Source: an uncultured beta proteobacterium (lineage in GTDB: Bacteria; Pseudomonadota; Gammaproteobacteria; Burkholderiales; Burkholderiaceae). From it: 10,322 nt of DNA. The position numbers and the translations under genes were made by a program. The notes under the pieces are model-generated. The model did not search any database. It had not been told where the DNA came from and saw only the letters and a program-made list of their open reading frames with translations. Location: positions 1 to 10,322 of the forward strand of contig CAITHY010000109.1 of NCBI GenBank assembly GCA_903892315.1. The letters run 5' to 3'. Positions 7,443-10,322 of the stretch are shown in pieces (the first letter of the stretch is position 1; each line of letters begins with the position of its first letter).

Positions 7443-9029
7443 CTAATAAATGCCTAGGCTGATGATCAAAATTCCGGCCAAAAACCCACCGGCAAAGAGT
7501 AAGGCGCCGGCCAAAAGGCGATGTGTACGTCTTTCTTGCAATAAAAGGGCCTTTAAGACCTCTAATTCCCCATTTTGGTCTTTTACGGGGGAACGGGCCT
7601 GCGCCAGGCTATCGGCAATCAAACGTGGCAATGTCGGCAGAATCTTGGCCCAGGTAGGCGCTTCTTCCTTTAATCCATCGAGGAGACCACGCCATCCTAA
7701 CTGCTGGCTTACCCATTTTTCCAAAATCGGCTTAGCTGTTTTCCAAAGATCCAGATCGGGATCCAGTTGTCGGGCCAACCCCTCAACATTCAAAAGGGTT
7801 TTTTGTAGCAGGGTGAGTTGCGGCTGAATTTCTACCTTAAAACGACGTGATGTTTGGAACAGCCGCATCAGCACGATGCCTAATGAAATCTCTTTCAGAG
7901 GACGATCGAAATACGGTTCGCAAACTGAACGTACCGCGCCCTCTAATTCTTCAACACGGGTATTGGCTGGAACCCAACCTGATTCAATATGTAACTCAGC
8001 AACGCGACGGTAATCGCGATTAAAGAATGCCAAGAAGTTCAAGGCTAAATAATTTTTATCGGATTCGCTTAATGCGCCAACGATTCCAAAATCTAGAGAA
8101 ATGAAACGGCCAAATGTTTCTGGCTCCAGGCTAATCATGATGTTACCGGGATGCATATCAGCATGGAAGAAGCCATACTCAAACACTTGGGTAAAAAATA
8201 TTTCTACACCATCCGAAGCTAGTTTCTTAAAGTCAACGCCGGCTTCGCGTAAAGCCGCAGTTTTGCCAATTGAGATGCCATACATTCTCTCCATGACAAT
8301 CACATTGGTATGACATAAGTCCCAATACATCTCAGGAATCATTAACTTATTCGAATCCATAAACTGCCGACGTAGCTGACTTGCATTAGCGGCTTCGCGC
8401 ATGAGATCAAGCTCATCATGCAGATAGGTGTCAAACTCTGAAACGTTTTCACGCGGCTTTAAACGACGGCCATCTTCAGAACTTTTTTCAATGACCTTAG
8501 CTAAGTCGTACATCAAAGCCAGATCACCCTCAATCACTGGCAGAATACCGGGGCGTAAGACCTTGATGGCTACTGAACGACCCTCCCATTCAGGGTGTTT
8601 ATCTGTGCCACGCAATACTCCGAAGTGCACCTGCGCAACTGAAGCACTAGCAACAGGCGTTGCATCAAAGCTAACAAATACTTCCTCAATAGGCTGACCT
8701 AGATCTGCCTCAATCAAACGACGAGATTCTTCATTTGAAAATGGTGGCACCTGATCTTGTAATTTAGCCAACTCATTGGCAATGTCTTCCGGCAATAAGT
8801 CCCGACGCGTAGAAAGTACTTGACCAAACTTCACAAAAATAGGACCTAGTGCCTCTAGTGTTAATCGAATACGCTCGCCTCTAGGTAAATGACTGCCTGG
8901 AGACATCCAACACAGCACTGATAAGAAACCGCGACGGATGCCTGGCTTTAAAAGATCACGTAGCAGCGGCAACAAGCCATAACGCCATGCAGTAAAGAAG
9001 ATGAAAAAGAGACGGGCAATTCGACGCAC
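7443..9029 (-). CDS. ubiB: Ubiquinone biosynthesis protein UbiB (ADCK/ABC1 atypical kinase family)
   Basis: UbiB is a membrane-associated atypical kinase/ATPase needed for ubiquinone (coenzyme Q8) synthesis, thought to help present or extract lipid intermediates for the Ubi enzymes rather than modify them. The 528-residue protein aligns with E. coli UbiB (546). Motifs in order are KFGQ (67-70), STRRDLLP (73-80), the Ala-rich ASASVAQVH loop (127-135), AIKV with K156, [11 protein letters not shown] (205-215), [10 protein letters not shown] with catalytic D291 and N296 (287-296), and DFG (313-315; E. coli has DCG). A hydrophobic segment at the C-terminus (~503-527, [18 protein letters not shown]) is the membrane anchor. 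The start is GTG at 9029, 3 nt after the ubiJ stop, without a Shine-Dalgarno, implying translational coupling with ubiJ. No defects are seen. Confidence 0.97.
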   Translation of the reverse strand: MRRIARLFFIFFTAWRYGLLPLLRDLLKPGIRRGFLSVLCWMSPGSHLPRGERIRLTLEALGPIFVKFGQVLSTRRDLLPEDIANELAKLQDQVPPFSNEESRRLIEADLGQPIEEVFVSFDATPVASASVAQVHFGVLRGTDKHPEWEGRSVAIKVLRPGILPVIEGDLALMYDLAKVIEKSSEDGRRLKPRENVSEFDTYLHDELDLMREAANASQLRRQFMDSNKLMIPEMYWDLCHTNVIVMERMYGISIGKTAALREAGVDFKKLASDGVEIFFTQVFEYGFFHADMHPGNIMISLEPETFGRFISLDFGIVGALSESDKNYLALNFLAFFNRDYRRVAELHIESGWVPANTRVEELEGAVRSVCEPYFDRPLKEISLGIVLMRLFQTSRRFKVEIQPQLTLLQKTLLNVEGLARQLDPDLDLWKTAKPILEKWVSQQLGWRGLLDGLKEEAPTWAKILPTLPRLIADSLAQARSPVKDQNGELEVLKALLLQERRTHRLLAGALLFAGGFLAGILIISLGIY

Positions 9030-9032
9030 GAT

Positions 9033-9653
9033 TTATTTAGCCTTTTGCTCTAGAAGTTGAATACGCTTTTCCATACGATCTACAGATTCACGCAATTCAC
9101 TTAATTCGGTTTTACGAACCATAAAGTCTCGTTTATTTAAAAGTATTTTCTTTTCTTCGCTGACATACTCCACTACATTGTCCAGCAAATCGGTCGCAGC
9201 AGAGCGGGTGGCAGACACAAACTGTTTACCCTGCCGCACGGCAAAGTTTGCGGGCGCATCACCTACTAGGCGAGCTAAATCTTCCTCGTATTCCCAGCGT
9301 AACTGCCCCGCGAGACGACCCAATAACTGGGCCAAGTCTGCATCGCCAGTAATTTTGACCGCTTTAAAAGCCTGCTCTCGCAAAGAACCAGTGCTGCCCG
9401 CTAAGTCGCTCAACGCCTTGGCAGAAACCTCCAAGGTGAGCGAGGGCGCCTCAATCTCTTTTAAGCTGGTCAATAGACCCTCTGGCTTAATCTCAAAACA
9501 CAAATTACCCAGAGGTAGCTGCAGCAAAATGGTTTTGCTGGCATGACGAGCCAACTCAGTCAATGCCCATGGCTCACTGCCCAAAACGTGATTAATCCCC
9601 CGGCAAGCTGCGCCAGAAGCAATCGTATGGGTAGTCGAAAAATGTCTGTTCAT
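9033..9653 (-). CDS. ubiJ: Ubiquinone biosynthesis accessory factor UbiJ (SCP2 domain)
   Basis: UbiJ (formerly YigP) is an accessory factor whose SCP2-type lipid-binding domain is thought to hold ubiquinone intermediates within the soluble Ubi complex with UbiK and the hydroxylases. The 206-residue length fits the family (E. coli 201). The identification rests on length, an SCP2-like region at ~40-125 with the VKITGDADLAQLLGRLAG stretch (99-116), a Trp-Glu-rich WEYEEDLARLVGD segment (~119-131), and a C-terminal heptad-like coiled coil (~182-206, ending MEKRIQLLEQKAK). Position directly before ubiB, as in the enterobacterial ubiE-ubiJ-ubiB order, strongly supports it. The ATG at 9653 lies 6 nt after the T-tract of a terminator and has no Shine-Dalgarno; similarity to relatives seems to begin around residue 15-20, so a later start is conceivable. 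Confidence 0.9.
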   Translation of the reverse strand: MNRHFSTTHTIASGAACRGINHVLGSEPWALTELARHASKTILLQLPLGNLCFEIKPEGLLTSLKEIEAPSLTLEVSAKALSDLAGSTGSLREQAFKAVKITGDADLAQLLGRLAGQLRWEYEEDLARLVGDAPANFAVRQGKQFVSATRSAATDLLDNVVEYVSEEKKILLNKRDFMVRKTELSELRESVDRMEKRIQLLEQKAK

Positions 9654-9659
9654 GAGTGT

Positions 9660-9684
9660 AAAAAACCCGCACTAGTGCGGGTTT
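9660..9684 (-). terminator. Intrinsic terminator after the Tim44-domain gene
   Basis: On the minus strand a perfect inverted repeat with 11-nt arms (9684-9674 and 9673-9663) runs into six T residues (9665-9660), the first three of which can pair in the stem. The GC-rich core is AACCCGC/GCGGGTT, with a tight CTAG loop. It follows the Tim44-domain gene stop by 20 nt. On the plus strand only three T follow the stem, so it is directional. Confidence 0.85.
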
Positions 9685-9704
9685 CCAACGGAAAGTACCT
9701 AAGC

Positions 9705-10322
9705 TTAAACCAACTGGGAGATACCCGCTAGTACCCAGCCGCCAGGACCTTCCACAGGCTTACTTAAATTCCAGATTTCGGAGAAGTCGCTCGCTGGAGC
9801 ACCCTGTTGCTCACGAATCATGCCGCTGAACTGAACGCTACAGAAATAATGAGCATCAGCTGTCTCCACCCCCAAAAGCTGAGCATTGATGGTCACAACG
9901 TCGGTTTGATTGCTACCATCAGTTCTACCCGCTAAATCTTGCTGAATCGTGGCAAACATGTCGGGAGTTGTAAATTCGCGCAAGGACGCGAGATCACCTT
10001 GATCCCAAGCTTTTTGCAAAGTCACAAAGTATTGTTTTGCATTTTCCAAGAATGTTTGTTGATCAAAACCAGGAGGCAAAGTTGACTGAAAGACTTCAGG
10101 CTCTGCACTCACTCCACCGAATGCATTGGCAGCAGGAGTAAAAGCAGGCTCTTGTCTTGAAGTCTCAACATGATTGCGCTGCATACCTTGTGATGGAACA
10201 TTTGAGTTTTGACCTGCGCCAGACATCGCCGGCAATAATCTACGAATTACAAACATGATGACAAACCCTGCCAACATGGCGATCAGTAAACCAGTAATCA
10301 ATGAAGAAGCTGCTTCACCCAA
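9705..10322 (-). CDS. Tim44-domain membrane-anchored protein (5' end outside window)
   Basis: The visible 205 residues are the C-terminal part; the frame is open to the edge, and the first codon shown is TTG (10322-10320), most likely an internal leucine. A membrane segment (~8-26, SLITGLLIAMLAGFVIMFV) is followed by basic residues (RR at 27-28), a Gln/Ser/Pro-rich linker (~33-85), then a Tim44-like domain (~88-205). The domain contains NAKQYFVTLQKAWDQGD, REFTTPDMFATI and a C-terminal GGWVLAGISQLV. In mitochondria this fold tethers Hsp70 to the import channel; the bacterial proteins are often labelled Tim44-like transport protein, but their role is not established and protein import should not be assumed. 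A signal sequence or Gly-rich region may lie in the missing part. A strong terminator follows, and ubiJ lies downstream. By analogy ubiE may lie upstream, outside the window. Confidence 0.88.
   Translation of the reverse strand: MGEAASSLITGLLIAMLAGFVIMFVIRRLLPAMSGAGQNSNVPSQGMQRNHVETSRQEPAFTPAANAFGGVSAEPEVFQSTLPPGFDQQTFLENAKQYFVTLQKAWDQGDLASLREFTTPDMFATIQQDLAGRTDGSNQTDVVTINAQLLGVETADAHYFCSVQFSGMIREQQGAPASDFSEIWNLSKPVEGPGGWVLAGISQLV

Noticed and set aside
7450..7827. Plus-strand open frame of 125 codons opposite the 3' end of ubiB.
   Set aside because: Basic, low-complexity translation typical of an antisense shadow; the opposite strand is clearly ubiB.
9178..9546. Plus-strand open frame of 122 codons covering more than half of ubiJ.
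   Set aside because: No domain or start signal recognised; ubiJ is supported by length, coiled coil and its place before ubiB.
10320..10322. TTG at the right edge as the start of the Tim44-domain protein.
   Set aside because: The frame is open to the edge and the family normally has more N-terminal sequence, so this is most likely an internal leucine in a truncated gene.
1..10322. Mobile elements, CRISPR arrays, tRNA genes, defence systems or a hidden novel system.
   Set aside because: None seen on either strand. Nearly all bases belong to intact core genes with short gaps, and no foreign-looking island or long repeat stands out.

Overview
This looks like a chromosomal housekeeping stretch of a betaproteobacterium. 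The closest fit is Burkholderiales with a moderate-GC, compact genome, and a Polynucleobacter-like organism is plausible. That placement is inference from protein family types, the non-discriminating-type aspartyl-tRNA synthetase, the ubiJ-ubiB pair next to a Tim44-domain gene, and tight gene packing. No search was run. Every gene I can support lies on the minus strand, so the window reads biologically from right to left.

Layout in transcription order. A Tim44-domain membrane protein enters from the right edge, without its 5' end, and ends at a strong intrinsic terminator (9660-9684). ubiJ starts 6 nt after the T-tract of that terminator and is followed after 3 nt by ubiB; both serve ubiquinone biosynthesis. 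A 52-nt gap holding a perfect 11-bp hairpin (7400-7424) leads to a DUF502 membrane protein, then aspS. After aspS come nudB (folate pathway Nudix hydrolase), an Atm1-type ABC exporter, a glycerate 2-kinase of the MOFRL family and pyrC (dihydroorotase). The gaps from ubiJ through pyrC are 3, 52, 16, 13, 34-37, 9 and 1 nt, which suggests one long transcription unit with translational coupling at several junctions. After a 58-nt gap, the first ~116 nt of rnpB (RNase P RNA) run off the left edge.

Functionally the block mixes core pathways: ubiquinone (ubiJ, ubiB), translation (aspS, rnpB), folate (nudB), pyrimidines (pyrC), an Fe-S/thiol-linked exporter and glycerate metabolism. I see no mobile element, CRISPR array, tRNA, phage gene or pseudogene. 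All reading frames look intact, and plus-strand ORFs are antisense shadows. I found no convincing novel system. The points most worth a second look are the terminator placed against the ubiJ start, the tRNA-specificity residues in AspRS, and the hairpin before the DUF502 gene. There is no gene-free stretch above 300 bases.
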